Part shown: positions 1 to 8,352 of the stretch, one piece after another
Position numbering within the stretch: position 1 is the first letter of the stretch
Layout of the letters: every line of letters starts with the position of its first letter
Assembly: GCF_018131075.1 (NCBI RefSeq)
Contig: NZ_JAFCLS010000003.1
Location: 248,001-312,000, forward strand
Reading direction: 5' to 3'
Origin: Bradyrhizobium sp. JYMT SZCCT0428
GTDB taxonomy: Bacteria > Pseudomonadota > Alphaproteobacteria > Rhizobiales > Xanthobacteraceae
Length of the DNA stretch: 64,000 nt
Program-made: the position numbers and the translations under genes
The notes under the pieces: model-generated
Told to the model about the DNA's origin: nothing
What the model saw: only the letters and a program-made list of their open reading frames with translations
Databases searched by the model: none

Positions 1-437
1 TCGCGGCGCCCAATGACGCCGAATCCGGCCCATTCATACAGCCGCCGCGCCGGCTCATTGTTTTCTTCCACTTCGAGAAATATGGAACGCACGCCGCGGC
101 CGGCGAGATGGCCAAGATGGGTCAGCAGCAAATTGCGCGACAGGCCGCGGCCGCGCTCGCCGGCATCGATCGCGATCGACAATATTTCGGCTTCGTCGGC
201 GGCCATGCGCGAGACGGCAAAGCCGATCACCTTGCGCCCCTGCCGGAGGCGATGCACCAGCGTGTTGCGTTCGGACAGCATCGCCTCGAACTCGCCTTCA
301 CCCCAGCCACGGTGAAACGAGGCGCCATGCAGCTGCGCCAGCCGCGCCGCGTCGCGCTGGCTGGCCGGCTCAATCACCGGCGCGCCGCCGCGCCACCATT
401 CGGAAATCAGGGATCCCAAAGCCATTTTCACGGCCAT
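1..437 (-). CDS. rimI: Ribosomal-protein-alanine N-acetyltransferase RimI (partial, C-terminus outside window)
   Basis: GNAT-fold acetyltransferase, expected to acetylate the N-terminal alanine of ribosomal protein S18. About 145 codons are visible before the window edge cuts the C-terminus. Visible GNAT features are the run EAEILSIAIDAGERGRG followed by LSRNLLLTHL, which corresponds to the acetyl-CoA loop, and then FLEVEENNEPARRLYEWAGF, the typical RimI strand/helix. The chosen ATG overlaps the tsaB stop by one base (TAATG), so translation is probably coupled. An in-frame ATG lies four codons downstream. The tsaB–rimI pairing is a common alphaproteobacterial arrangement and supports the call. 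Confidence 0.88.
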   Translation of the reverse strand, partial: MAVKMALGSLISEWWRGGAPVIEPASQRDAARLAQLHGASFHRGWGEGEFEAMLSERNTLVHRLRQGRKVIGFAVSRMAADEAEILSIAIDAGERGRGLSRNLLLTHLGHLAGRGVRSIFLEVEENNEPARRLYEWAGFGVIGRR

Positions 438-1132
438 TATGATGTTGGCTGTGAGGCTTGCGGCAGCGGGTCCTTTGGCGGCTTGGCATCGGGCGCGCGC
501 AGATAATACGGACTGGCCGGCGACATCTCCGGGCTGACCGCGGCGCCCAGCCACGCCACCCAGCTGATGTCGGGCGCCGGCTGTGCGTCGACCCTGAACG
601 GCGGCGGCGCATCTGATGGCCAGCGGTCGGCGAGGATTTTGGCGGCGTTGCCGACCAGATGCGGCGCGCCGAAGCGGGAGGCCTCGAGTGCTTCCGAAAT
701 CGGCGCCACTTTCGGCTTGACCAGCGAACCACCGTCGCCGCTGACCACCTGGAAATACACATGGTCGTGGCGCGCATCGATCGCGGAAATGATCGGATGC
801 TCGCTGTTCTCGCCGACGACAGGCGCCGCGTAAGCGGTCAGCGTCGTCAATCCCACCACCGGCTTTCCGGCGGCCAGCGCAATGCCACGGGCGGCCGACA
901 GGCCGACACGCAATCCGGTAAAGCTGCCCGGCCCCTTGGTCACGGCGACACGGTCGAGTGACGTGAACGCGATGCCGGATGCTTTCATCACCCGCGCGAT
1001 CAGCGGCATCAGGGCTTCGGCGTGGCCGCGCTTCATCGGCTGCGATTCCTGCGCGATGATCTTCGTCGTGTCGGTATCGAGCACGGCCGCAGCGCAGGCA
1101 TCAAGCGCGGTATCGATGGCTAGGATCAACAT
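437..1132 (-). CDS. tsaB: tRNA threonylcarbamoyladenosine biosynthesis protein TsaB
   Basis: Partner of TsaD in the TsaBDE complex that places threonylcarbamoyl on A37 of ANN-decoding tRNAs. 231 aa, a usual length for the family. The ASKHA-type N-terminus MLILAIDTALDACAAAV and the conserved VTKGPGSFTGLRVGLS block are clear. TsaB lacks the metal site of TsaD and is a dimerisation scaffold (family knowledge). The gene is followed by rimI with a one-base overlap, so the two are almost certainly one transcript. It is separated from the Nfu gene upstream by a 235-bp gap carrying small palindromes. Confidence 0.95.
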   Translation of the reverse strand: MLILAIDTALDACAAAVLDTDTTKIIAQESQPMKRGHAEALMPLIARVMKASGIAFTSLDRVAVTKGPGSFTGLRVGLSAARGIALAAGKPVVGLTTLTAYAAPVVGENSEHPIISAIDARHDHVYFQVVSGDGGSLVKPKVAPISEALEASRFGAPHLVGNAAKILADRWPSDAPPPFRVDAQPAPDISWVAWLGAAVSPEMSPASPYYLRAPDAKPPKDPLPQASQPTS

Positions 1133-1190
1133 GGACGATTGGTAACATTTTTCACGATAAAAGGCGCGGTGTTCTCGCCGTTATGGCCGG

Positions 1191-1264
1191 CATAGCCGTC
1201 CGGGAGGACGGCGTCGCTTCCGCTCGCCATAGCCGTCCGGGAGGACGGCGTCGCTTCCGTTCGC
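1191..1264. repeat. Two tandem copies of a 37-bp palindrome-bearing unit
   Basis: A 37-bp unit at 1191–1227 is repeated directly at 1228–1264 with one change near its end. Each unit contains the hairpin GCCGTCC-GGGA-GGACGGC (7-bp stem, 4-base loop). The pair lies between nfu and tsaB, both leftward. The role is unknown; it may fold in the transcript or simply be a small expanded intergenic repeat. Confidence 0.8.
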
Positions 1265-1305
1265 CTATGTCCCGGCCATCCACGGCTTTGTAACCGCCCA
1301 AAAAC

Positions 1306-1335
1306 GTGGATGCCCGGGAGGGCCCGGGCATCACG
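1306..1335. repeat. Short palindromic element (GC-rich hairpin)
   Basis: TGCCCGGG-AGGG-CCCGGGCA at 1311–1330 is a perfect 8-bp stem with a 4-base loop, framed by gtgga/catcacg. It matches the half-units of the larger palindromic elements at 10652–10742 and 54213–54299, so it is probably a solo half-element of that family. No T-run follows, so it is not a classical terminator. Confidence 0.65.
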
Positions 1336-1367
1336 TCGAGATAAATCGCGTATTTTCGCCGTCCGGC

Positions 1368-1937
1368 TCACATCGGCCGGACTTCGACCACGTCGGGCAC
1401 GAAGTGCTTGAGCAGGTTCTGGATGCCGTGCTGCAGCGTTGCCGTCGAGGACGGGCAGCCGGCGCAGGAGCCCTTCATGTTGAGATAGACGACGCCGTCC
1501 TTGAAGCCGCGGAAGGTGATGTCGCCGCCGTCATTGGCGACCGCGGGGCGCACCCGCGTTTCGATCAGGTCCTTGATGGTCGCCACCGTGTCGGCGTCGG
1601 CCTCGTTGAAGAACTCGTCTTCCTCGTCGAGCGCCTCGTCATTGCCGGCCGTGCCGTCGGCCAGCAGCGGCGCGCCGGACATATAATGTTCCATGATGGC
1701 GCCGAGGATCGCCGGCTTGAGATGCTGCCAGTCGCTGTCGTCCTTGGTCACGGTGACGAAATCGGCACCGTAGAACACGCTCTTGACGCCCTGCACGTCG
1801 AACAGCCGTTCGGCCAGCGGCGAGCGCGCGGCGGCTTCACGGTTGGCGAACTCCATCGTGCCGGTGTCGAGCACGGTACGGCCCGGAATGAATTTCAGGG
1901 TGGCGGGGTTAGGGGTCGCTTCGGTCTGGATAAACAT
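1368..1937 (-). CDS. nfuA: NifU-like Fe-S cluster carrier (Nfu type)
   Basis: Scaffold or carrier delivering Fe-S clusters to apo-proteins. 189 aa from an ATG preceded by GGAGAA. The N-terminal Nfu_N domain (residues 1–90) starts MFIQTEATPNPATLKF, the usual alphaproteobacterial and mitochondrial form. An acidic linker (DEALDEEDEFFNEADAD) leads to the NifU C-terminal domain with the cluster-binding CxxC in MKGSCAGCPSS. The symbol nfuA is used loosely, because E. coli NfuA has a different N-terminal domain. The gene stands alone between the universal-stress-like gene and tsaB, all leftward. Confidence 0.93.
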   Translation of the reverse strand: MFIQTEATPNPATLKFIPGRTVLDTGTMEFANREAAARSPLAERLFDVQGVKSVFYGADFVTVTKDDSDWQHLKPAILGAIMEHYMSGAPLLADGTAGNDEALDEEDEFFNEADADTVATIKDLIETRVRPAVANDGGDITFRGFKDGVVYLNMKGSCAGCPSSTATLQHGIQNLLKHFVPDVVEVRPM

Positions 1938-2061
1938 CTGATTTCTCCGGCGTCGCCGGTTCAAGGCCGGCGCGTGGGTTTCCCTTTAGCAGATGGCGAC
2001 GGCCAACGCACGATCAAGGGGCGCAGGGCAGCCCTTCCAGGCCCTATTCCCTTAATTCTGC

Positions 2062-2556
2062 TCAGGAAAGTGCGTCGATTTCGGCGTCCTCGAGGTCGCC
2101 GGAAATGATCATGACCGGGATCGGGAACGAGCCGGTGGCCTGGGCGATCAGGGCGATCAGCGGGCCGGGGCCTTCGGCGCCCGGATTGGCCGCCAGCACC
2201 AGCATCGAAATATCGACGTCCTTGTCGATCACGTCGAGGATCTGTTCGGTCGGATTGCCCTCGCGAATCACCCGCTCCGGCGTGATCGCGGCGATGCCGT
2301 TGGCGCGGCCGGAGGCACGGTCGAGCGCCTCATTGGCGGCGTCCTCGGCTTCGGCGCGCATGATGTCGGCGACCCCCAGCCATTGCTGGTTCTGGTCCTC
2401 GATCTCGATGATGCGCAGCATCACGACGCCGCCGCCGACCCGGATCGCCCAGCGGCTGGCATAGTAGACCGCGCGGTCCCACTCCGCGGTGTCGTCAACG
2501 ATGACAAGACATTTTGGCTTGTGACCCGTCTCGTAGCTTCGTCGCTGGGTGGTCAT
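2062..2556 (-). CDS. Universal stress protein family (UspA-like)
   Basis: 164 aa from the ATG followed by TTQRRSYETGHKPKCLVIVDD. The pattern of an early β-strand (KCLVIVDDTAEWDRAVYYASRWA), central GGGVVMLRIIE, and a late hydrophobic strand (VMIISGD) fits a single Usp α/β domain. The ATP-binding glycine pattern of UspA/MJ0577 proteins is not clear near the C-terminus, so nucleotide binding is doubtful. An upstream in-frame start would add 24 low-complexity residues and seems unlikely. The gene sits 125 bases downstream of the Nfu promoter side and close to trpS. Confidence 0.8.
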   Translation of the reverse strand: MTTQRRSYETGHKPKCLVIVDDTAEWDRAVYYASRWAIRVGGGVVMLRIIEIEDQNQQWLGVADIMRAEAEDAANEALDRASGRANGIAAITPERVIREGNPTEQILDVIDKDVDISMLVLAANPGAEGPGPLIALIAQATGSFPIPVMIISGDLEDAEIDALS

Positions 2557-2647
2557 GCATGTCCCGGTGCTGCGCCAAACCGACGCATGCTGCCACGGCG
2601 CAGCCGTGTCAGACAAGCGCCGTCGCAAATCCGGTGATCGCCAGATA

Positions 2648-3700
2648 CTACCGCTTGCGGATGAAGCCGACGATGTCCTTGGCGGCTTTCATGGTCTCAG
2701 TGGCGATCGCCTCGGCGCGCTCGGCGCCGTCGATCAGGATCGAATCGACATGATCGGGGTTGGCGACCAGCCGTTTCATTTCCGAGGCGATCGGCGCGAG
2801 TTTGGTGACGCAAAGTTCCACCAGCGCGTTCTTGAAGTTGGAGAACTGCCCGCCGCCGAATTCGGCCAGCACCTGGGCTTTGCTGAGGCCGGACAGCCCC
2901 GCATAGATGCCGACGAGATTGTCGGCCTCGGGGCGGCCTTCCAGGCCCTTTTCCTCCGACGGCAACGGTTCCGGATCGGTCTTGGCCTTGCGGATCTTCG
3001 CCGCGATGGTCTCGGCATCGTCGGTCAGATTGATCCGCGAATTATCCGACGAATCCGACTTCGACATTTTCTTGGTGCCGTCGCGCAAGCTCATCACCCG
3101 CGTCGCGGGTCCGGTGATCACGGGCTCCGGCAGCGGAAAGAACAATCCGTCATTGAAGCCATGGCCGCGGATCGAGTCGCCGAAGTCGTTGTTGAACTTC
3201 TGCGCGATGTCGCGGGAAAGTTCGAGATGCTGCTTCTGGTCCTCGCCGACAGGCACGTGGGTGGCGCGATACACCAGGATGTCGGCGGCCATCAGCACCG
3301 GATAGTCGTAAAGCCCGACCGAAGCCGCTTCGCGATCCTTGCCGGCCTTGTCCTTGAACTGCGTCATGCGGTTGAGCCATCCCATCCGCGCCACGCAATT
3401 GAAGATCCACGCCAGCTCGGCATGACCGGTGACCTGGCTCTGGTTGAACACGATATGCTTCTTCGGATCGATGCCGCTGGCGATAAAGGCCGCGGTCACC
3501 TCGCGGGTGCAGCGCGTCAGTTCGGCCGGACCGCCCCAGACGTCGACCCCTTGCGTGATCGCGTGCATGTCGACGACGCAATAGATGCAGTTGTGCGTTT
3601 CCTGCAGCTTCACGAAGTTGACGAACGCGCCGAGGTAATTGCCGAGATGCAGATTGCCCGTCGGCTGGACGCCTGAAAAAACCCGTTCAACCATGGCCAT
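2648..3700 (-). CDS. trpS: Tryptophanyl-tRNA synthetase
   Basis: Class I aminoacyl-tRNA synthetase charging tRNA-Trp. 350 aa, slightly longer than E. coli TrpS. The HIGH-type signature appears as GNLHLGNY near residues 15–22 and the KMSKS loop as [11 protein letters not shown] near residue 215. The start MAMVERVF has an alternative ATG two codons downstream (MVERVF). The gene follows murJ with a 53-bp gap in the same direction. All catalytic motifs look intact. Confidence 0.97.
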   Translation of the reverse strand: MAMVERVFSGVQPTGNLHLGNYLGAFVNFVKLQETHNCIYCVVDMHAITQGVDVWGGPAELTRCTREVTAAFIASGIDPKKHIVFNQSQVTGHAELAWIFNCVARMGWLNRMTQFKDKAGKDREAASVGLYDYPVLMAADILVYRATHVPVGEDQKQHLELSRDIAQKFNNDFGDSIRGHGFNDGLFFPLPEPVITGPATRVMSLRDGTKKMSKSDSSDNSRINLTDDAETIAAKIRKAKTDPEPLPSEEKGLEGRPEADNLVGIYAGLSGLSKAQVLAEFGGGQFSNFKNALVELCVTKLAPIASEMKRLVANPDHVDSILIDGAERAEAIATETMKAAKDIVGFIRKR

Positions 3701-3753
3701 GGTAATGCTTCCTGCGAATTGTCAGTTTGGCGCGCTCGTTTGCCATTTAAGGC

Positions 3754-5313
3754 TTAGTCGCGCAAGTCGCGGGGCCGGTTCTGCCGGATCGCCTTAACCG
3801 CCTCGCGCCATCCGGTGATGCCGAAAAGCCGCAGAAAGAGGCCGTAAATCGCGATCCCGGCGCCAATCAGGGGGAGCAGGACGATCGCCTGTACCAGGCC
3901 GTGCGACCCCTGGGTGAGCGCGGGTGTAAACCGTGTCGCCAGCCACAAGGCGGCGCCCATCGCTAGCGCGGCGGCAAGGATGCCGGGCAGCCGCCGCCGC
4001 GCGGCGGCGTCGATCGAAAATCCAAAGGTTTCGCCGCCCCTGCGCATCAAGCTGAAGGCCGTGCTCCATGCCCCGATCGCGAGACTGGCGGCGATGCCGC
4101 TGGCACCGAACCAATGGCCGAGCAGGACGGAAAGGACGATGGCAAGGATCACGCCCTTGAGCGTCGCGAACAGCGGCGTCAGCGTGTCCTCGCGCGCAAA
4201 GAACGCCGGCGACAGCGCTTTGACAAGCACATTGGCGGGGAGCCCCAACGCGAGCCACATCAGCGCGCGAGACGTCGCGGTGGTGTCGGCTGAGGTGAAG
4301 GCGCCGTGTTCGAACAGCATGCGCACGACAGGCTCGCTCAGCACGATCAGCCCCAGCATCGCCGGCAATGCCAGCCCGACCGCAAGTTCGAGGCCGCGCG
4401 ATTCCGCATGCGCGACCGCGGCCTGATCGCCGCCGCGCAACGCGCGCGTCATTTCCGGAATCAGGACCGTGCCCATGGCGACGCCGACAATGCCGAGCGG
4501 CAGCTCGACCAGGCGGTTGGCGAAATAGAGCCACGACACCGCCGAGGGCGATGACGATGCGACGATCGCGCCGGCGACCATCAATAATTGCGGCGTGCTG
4601 CTCGCGATCATGCCGGGGATCGCCTTGCCGAGAAAGCCACGGATTTCCGCATCGAACGAGACCCGCAGCGGCGTTGCGATGTTGCCGCCGCGCCGCAGCA
4701 CCAGGATGGACAGCTGCAGCAGGCCGGCGACGCCGACGGTGGCGGCGAGGATCTGTGCGGCAAGCACCGCATTGGAGCGCGATACCAGCAGCACGGCCAT
4801 GACCGCGATCAGCGCGATGTTGAACAGCAGCGGCGAGAACGCGGTGAGTGCAAAACGGCCTTGCGCATTCAATAGCGCCATCATCACGGTCACCGGCCCC
4901 GCAAAGGCGAGGTAGGGCAGCATCAGACGGGCATTGTCGACGGCAAGCTGCAGCGTCTGGTGGCCGGAAAATCCCGGCGCCAGCGCCATGATCACCAGCG
5001 GCATCAGCAATCCGAGCAGCAGGGTGGCGACGAACAAGGCGGCCGTGACGGTGCCGAGCACGCGGCCCGCATAGGCGGCCGCCGCCACCGCGCCGCTGGT
5101 CTCGCGCACGCGCAGCCACGCCGGCACCAGCGCCGCGTTCAGCCCGCCTTCGGAAAGCAGGCGCCGGATCACATTGACCAGTTGAAAGGCCGCCAGGAAC
5201 GCATCGGCGACGGCGCCGGCGCCGAGCAGCGCCGCGACCAGCGAATCGCGCACGAATCCGAGCAGGCGCGAGGCCAGCGTTCCCGTCGATACCGTGAGGA
5301 AGGAGCGGATCAT
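3754..5313 (-). CDS. murJ: Lipid II flippase MurJ (MviN)
   Basis: Inner-membrane flippase of the MOP superfamily that moves lipid II to the periplasm for peptidoglycan assembly. 519 aa from ATG MIRSFLTVSTGTLASRLLGFVRD, with the typical MurJ N-terminus and many hydrophobic segments along the protein. Conserved pieces include LSEGGLNAALVPAWL in the first loops and LNAQGRFALTAFSPLLFN centrally. An upstream in-frame ATG would add nine residues with no hydrophobic character. It lies directly upstream of trpS in the same direction, a gene order I associate with Rhizobiales. Confidence 0.95.
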   Translation of the reverse strand: MIRSFLTVSTGTLASRLLGFVRDSLVAALLGAGAVADAFLAAFQLVNVIRRLLSEGGLNAALVPAWLRVRETSGAVAAAAYAGRVLGTVTAALFVATLLLGLLMPLVIMALAPGFSGHQTLQLAVDNARLMLPYLAFAGPVTVMMALLNAQGRFALTAFSPLLFNIALIAVMAVLLVSRSNAVLAAQILAATVGVAGLLQLSILVLRRGGNIATPLRVSFDAEIRGFLGKAIPGMIASSTPQLLMVAGAIVASSSPSAVSWLYFANRLVELPLGIVGVAMGTVLIPEMTRALRGGDQAAVAHAESRGLELAVGLALPAMLGLIVLSEPVVRMLFEHGAFTSADTTATSRALMWLALGLPANVLVKALSPAFFAREDTLTPLFATLKGVILAIVLSVLLGHWFGASGIAASLAIGAWSTAFSLMRRGGETFGFSIDAAARRRLPGILAAALAMGAALWLATRFTPALTQGSHGLVQAIVLLPLIGAGIAIYGLFLRLFGITGWREAVKAIRQNRPRDLRD

Positions 5314-5394
5314 CGCGTCTCTATAGCAGCGCTTGGGCATGCTGGCGCTAGCCCCGGCGCGTCCGCTTGCCCTCGATCAGGCCGCGCTTGCCCG

Positions 5395-7197
5395 TTATGG
5401 TCTTGGCGATCGAAAGCTTTTCGGACGGATCGCACGCGTGGTTTCGGCGGGGCTTTGCGCGGCTGCCTGCTGCAGCTCGCGCCGGAATTCATCGCGCTTC
5501 TCGTGGATGGAGGCAATGACCGGCCCGATCGCCTGCTCCAGTCCGATCAGCGCCGCCTCCGACAGCTGCAGGCTGGCCTCGATGGTCTCAGGCACGGCGT
5601 CGGTAACGCCGATCGCGTAAAGGTGGCGCGCATGGTCGGCATCGCGGGCGCGCGAGACGATGACGATATCCGATCTCAGCGCGCGGACCTGCCGAACCAC
5701 CTCGTCGATCGCGGCCTTCGCGGCAACCGTCACGATGACGGCTTTCGCGTCCATCAGTCCGCAGCTCTTCAGAAATTCCGGGTCGGTCGCGTCGCCGTAA
5801 TAGACCTCGCGCCCGCTCCTGCGATGGGTCGGCACCACATCGGCGTCGCTGTCGACGGCGATGTAGGTGCAATTGTGCCGGCCCAGCAACGAGCAGACGA
5901 CTTCGCCAACCCGGCCGTGCCCGACGACGATGGCATGTCCGGTGCTTGCACTCGGTGCAACGTTGAGCTCAGGATCCAGCGCCTTGGGCTCGCGAAACTT
6001 CGGCGCCAGCCGCCGTGCGACCAGGGCCAGCACCGGAATCAGCGCCATCGTGATCGATGTCACCGCGAGCGTGAAGCTCGACACATTGGCGCTGATCAGG
6101 CCGAGCGAGGTGGCAAGGCCGATGCCGACAAACGCGAACTCGCCGCCGGGGCCGAGCAGCAGACCGGTTTCAATCGCCGCATGCCAAGGCAGTCGAAAGG
6201 TCCGGGCGAGGCCGGTGAGCAGGACGGCCTTGATGGCGATCAGGCCGATGACGGAGGCAAGGAGCCAGAAAGGTTCGCGTGCAAGCTCACGAACATCAAT
6301 GTTCATGCCGACGGTAAAGAAAAAGAAGCCGAGCAGCAGTCCCTTGAAAGGGCCGATGGTTGTTTCGATGGCCTTGCGGAATTCCGTCTCGGCGAGCAGC
6401 AACCCGGCGATGAAGGCGCCCAGCGCCATGGAAAGGCCGGCCACGGCGGCGGCGACACCGGTGCCGATAATGACGAACAGGGTGGCCGCCACAAACAATT
6501 CACTGGCGCCGGTGGCGGCGACCAGCCGGAACAGCGGCCGCAGCAACAGGCGCCCGAGAATGACCATCGCGACAACGGCCACGGTGGCATTGACCAGCGC
6601 GAGGGCGAGGCTGGTCATGACCGAGCTGCTCGAGCCTTTGCCCAGGATGGAGATGAAGACCAGGACCGGAATGACCGCCAGGTCCTGCGCCAGCAGGATG
6701 GCGAAGCTGGTTCGGCCGGCCGTGGTGCCGAGCCGCCCCTGGTTGGAAAGCACCTCGATGACGATCGCGGTCGAGGATAGAGCGAGGCATGCGCCGAGGA
6801 TGATGGATACGGCGGAGGGGTTGCCGAACAGGGCCGCGATGCCGGCGAGCACGGCGGTCGTCAGGATGAACTGCAGGCTGCCGAGGCCGAACACCAGCCG
6901 GCGCAGCGCCTTCAAACGTTCGTAGGACAGCTCGAGGCCAATGAGAAAGAGCAGGAAGACGACGCCGAGTTCGGCGATGCCGGCCACGTTCTTGGCATCG
7001 ACGACGGTAAGCCAGTACAAGAACGGGAACGCGTGGATCAGCGAGCCCAGTCCGAGCGGGCCGAGCAGCGCGCCCGCGGCCAGAAAGCCGAGCACGGGGC
7101 TGAGTCCAAAGCGGCGCACCATGGGGACGACAATGCCGGCCGTTCCCAGCAAGACGAGAGCGTCGCTATAGGCATCGATGTTGAACTGCGCCGCCAC
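5395..7197 (-). CDS. Kef/YbaL-type monovalent cation:proton antiporter with RCK domain
   Basis: CPA2-family membrane protein, predicted K+/H+ antiport or glutathione-gated K+ efflux. 600 aa. Residues 1–390 form a Na+/H+ exchanger domain with about 12 hydrophobic segments (for example GFLAAGALLGPLGLG and FLIGLELSYERL). A TrkA-N/RCK nucleotide-binding domain follows near residue 410 with GHGRVGEVVCSLLG. The C-terminal tail is polar and helical (LQLSEAALIGLEQAIG). Closer assignment to KefB, KefC or YbaL is not safe from reading alone. The gene is leftward and ends 82 bases before the murJ start. Confidence 0.88.
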   Translation of the reverse strand: MAAQFNIDAYSDALVLLGTAGIVVPMVRRFGLSPVLGFLAAGALLGPLGLGSLIHAFPFLYWLTVVDAKNVAGIAELGVVFLLFLIGLELSYERLKALRRLVFGLGSLQFILTTAVLAGIAALFGNPSAVSIILGACLALSSTAIVIEVLSNQGRLGTTAGRTSFAILLAQDLAVIPVLVFISILGKGSSSSVMTSLALALVNATVAVVAMVILGRLLLRPLFRLVAATGASELFVAATLFVIIGTGVAAAVAGLSMALGAFIAGLLLAETEFRKAIETTIGPFKGLLLGFFFFTVGMNIDVRELAREPFWLLASVIGLIAIKAVLLTGLARTFRLPWHAAIETGLLLGPGGEFAFVGIGLATSLGLISANVSSFTLAVTSITMALIPVLALVARRLAPKFREPKALDPELNVAPSASTGHAIVVGHGRVGEVVCSLLGRHNCTYIAVDSDADVVPTHRRSGREVYYGDATDPEFLKSCGLMDAKAVIVTVAAKAAIDEVVRQVRALRSDIVIVSRARDADHARHLYAIGVTDAVPETIEASLQLSEAALIGLEQAIGPVIASIHEKRDEFRRELQQAAAQSPAETTRAIRPKSFRSPRP

Positions 7198-7555
7198 TCA
7201 TTGTCCCCTGCGCTTGTCGGATAAGTTTGCCGTACTGGATCAAATGGGATGTGCATGTGCAAGTCAGGGGCGGGCGAGAGAGCTGGTAACGATGTCGCTG
7301 GGGTCCGGCTTTGAGTCCGTTGGACGCTTCAGGACGGGCATCGGCCGGCCTATCTGAAGTTGTAAGAGTTCGCGACTGGGTGGCTGACCTGGTGACGATG
7401 CGGACACCGGCGTCCAACAGCATCGATCGTCCTGTGTCTTCGGGTTCCATGCAATCCAGCGCTAACTCATTCGATGGCTGTCCGCCGGCGTGAGTGGCGC
7501 GCGCGGGAGCAATGGTGATAGCTTCGCGGCGAAATGGCTCAGACCGGTGCAGGAT
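7198..7555. other. Divergent intergenic region
   Basis: 358 bases between the leftward antiporter gene and the rightward RsbQ-like gene. It must hold both promoters. I see no RNA gene, terminator or convincing small coding sequence. A motif at about 7338–7357 (CATCGGCCGGCCTATCTGAA) resembles CATCGGCCGGCCAATCCGAA at about 9518–9537, upstream of the PfkB gene, which hints at a shared site but could be chance. Confidence 0.5.
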
Positions 7556-8344
7556 ATGAGCGTCGTTGCGCGAAATAACGTCCGCGTCCGCGGGACGGGT
7601 GAGAAGGCGATGGTGTTCGCCCACGGTTTTGGCTGCGACCAGAACATGTGGCGGTTCGTGGAGCCGGCCTTCGCCGGGGACTTCAAGACCGTGCTGTTCG
7701 ATCACGTCGGCGCCGGCGGTTCCGACCTCACGGCCTACGACAAATCGAAATACGCCACGCTTGCCGGTTATGCCGAGGACGTCGTCGAGATCGGCCGCGA
7801 ACTCGGCCTGACGGATGCCGTTTTCGTCGGGCATTCCGTGAGCAGCATGATCGGTGCGCTGGCGGTGCAGAAGGCGCCCGGCATGTTTGGCAAGCTTGTC
7901 ATGGTCGGGCCTTCCGCCCGCTACATCGATGACGACAATTACGTCGGCGGATTCAGCGAGCAGCAGATCGAGGAGCTTCTCCAGTTTCTTGACTCCAACC
8001 ACATGGGATGGTCGGCCCAGATGGCGCCGGCGATCATGGGCAATCCTGATCGCCCTGAACTCGGCGAAGAGCTGACCAACAGCTTTTGCCGGACCGATCC
8101 CGAAATCGCCAAGGCGTTCGCCCGCGTCACCTTCAAATCGGACAATCGCGCCGATCTGGCCAAGATCGATACTCCAACGCTGATATTACAATGCAGCGAG
8201 GACATCATCGCCTCAAAGGAGGTTGGAGAGTTTGTTCACCGCGGCATTCCGGGCAGCGAACTCATCATATTGGAGGCCACCGGGCATTGCCCCAATCTGA
8301 GCGCTCCCGATGAGGTTATTTCCGCCATGAGAACGTTCGTCTGA
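7556..8344 (+). CDS. RsbQ/KAI2-like alpha/beta hydrolase, probable small-molecule receptor
   Basis: 262 aa from ATG MSVVARNNVRV with AGGA just upstream. The fold and residue numbering closely follow Bacillus RsbQ: nucleophile Ser94 in GHSVSS, Asp216 in CSEDIIAS and His244 in ATGHCPNLS (RsbQ uses S96/D219/H247). The oxyanion segment is HGFGCDQNMW. In Bacillus, RsbQ works with the PAS-phosphatase RsbP in energy-stress sensing, and plant KAI2/D14 are hormone receptors of the same family. Here the next gene, 8 bases downstream, is a PAS histidine kinase, so a sensing partnership is the likely job rather than bulk catabolism. Ligand unknown. Confidence 0.88.
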   Translation: MSVVARNNVRVRGTGEKAMVFAHGFGCDQNMWRFVEPAFAGDFKTVLFDHVGAGGSDLTAYDKSKYATLAGYAEDVVEIGRELGLTDAVFVGHSVSSMIGALAVQKAPGMFGKLVMVGPSARYIDDDNYVGGFSEQQIEELLQFLDSNHMGWSAQMAPAIMGNPDRPELGEELTNSFCRTDPEIAKAFARVTFKSDNRADLAKIDTPTLILQCSEDIIASKEVGEFVHRGIPGSELIILEATGHCPNLSAPDEVISAMRTFV

Positions 8345-8352
8345 GTGGCGCG

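Noticed and set aside
4960..6780. 606-codon plus-strand frame opposite murJ and the Kef-type antiporter
   Set aside because: Composition is Arg/Gln/Gly/His-rich shadow sequence; the minus-strand genes have clear domains.
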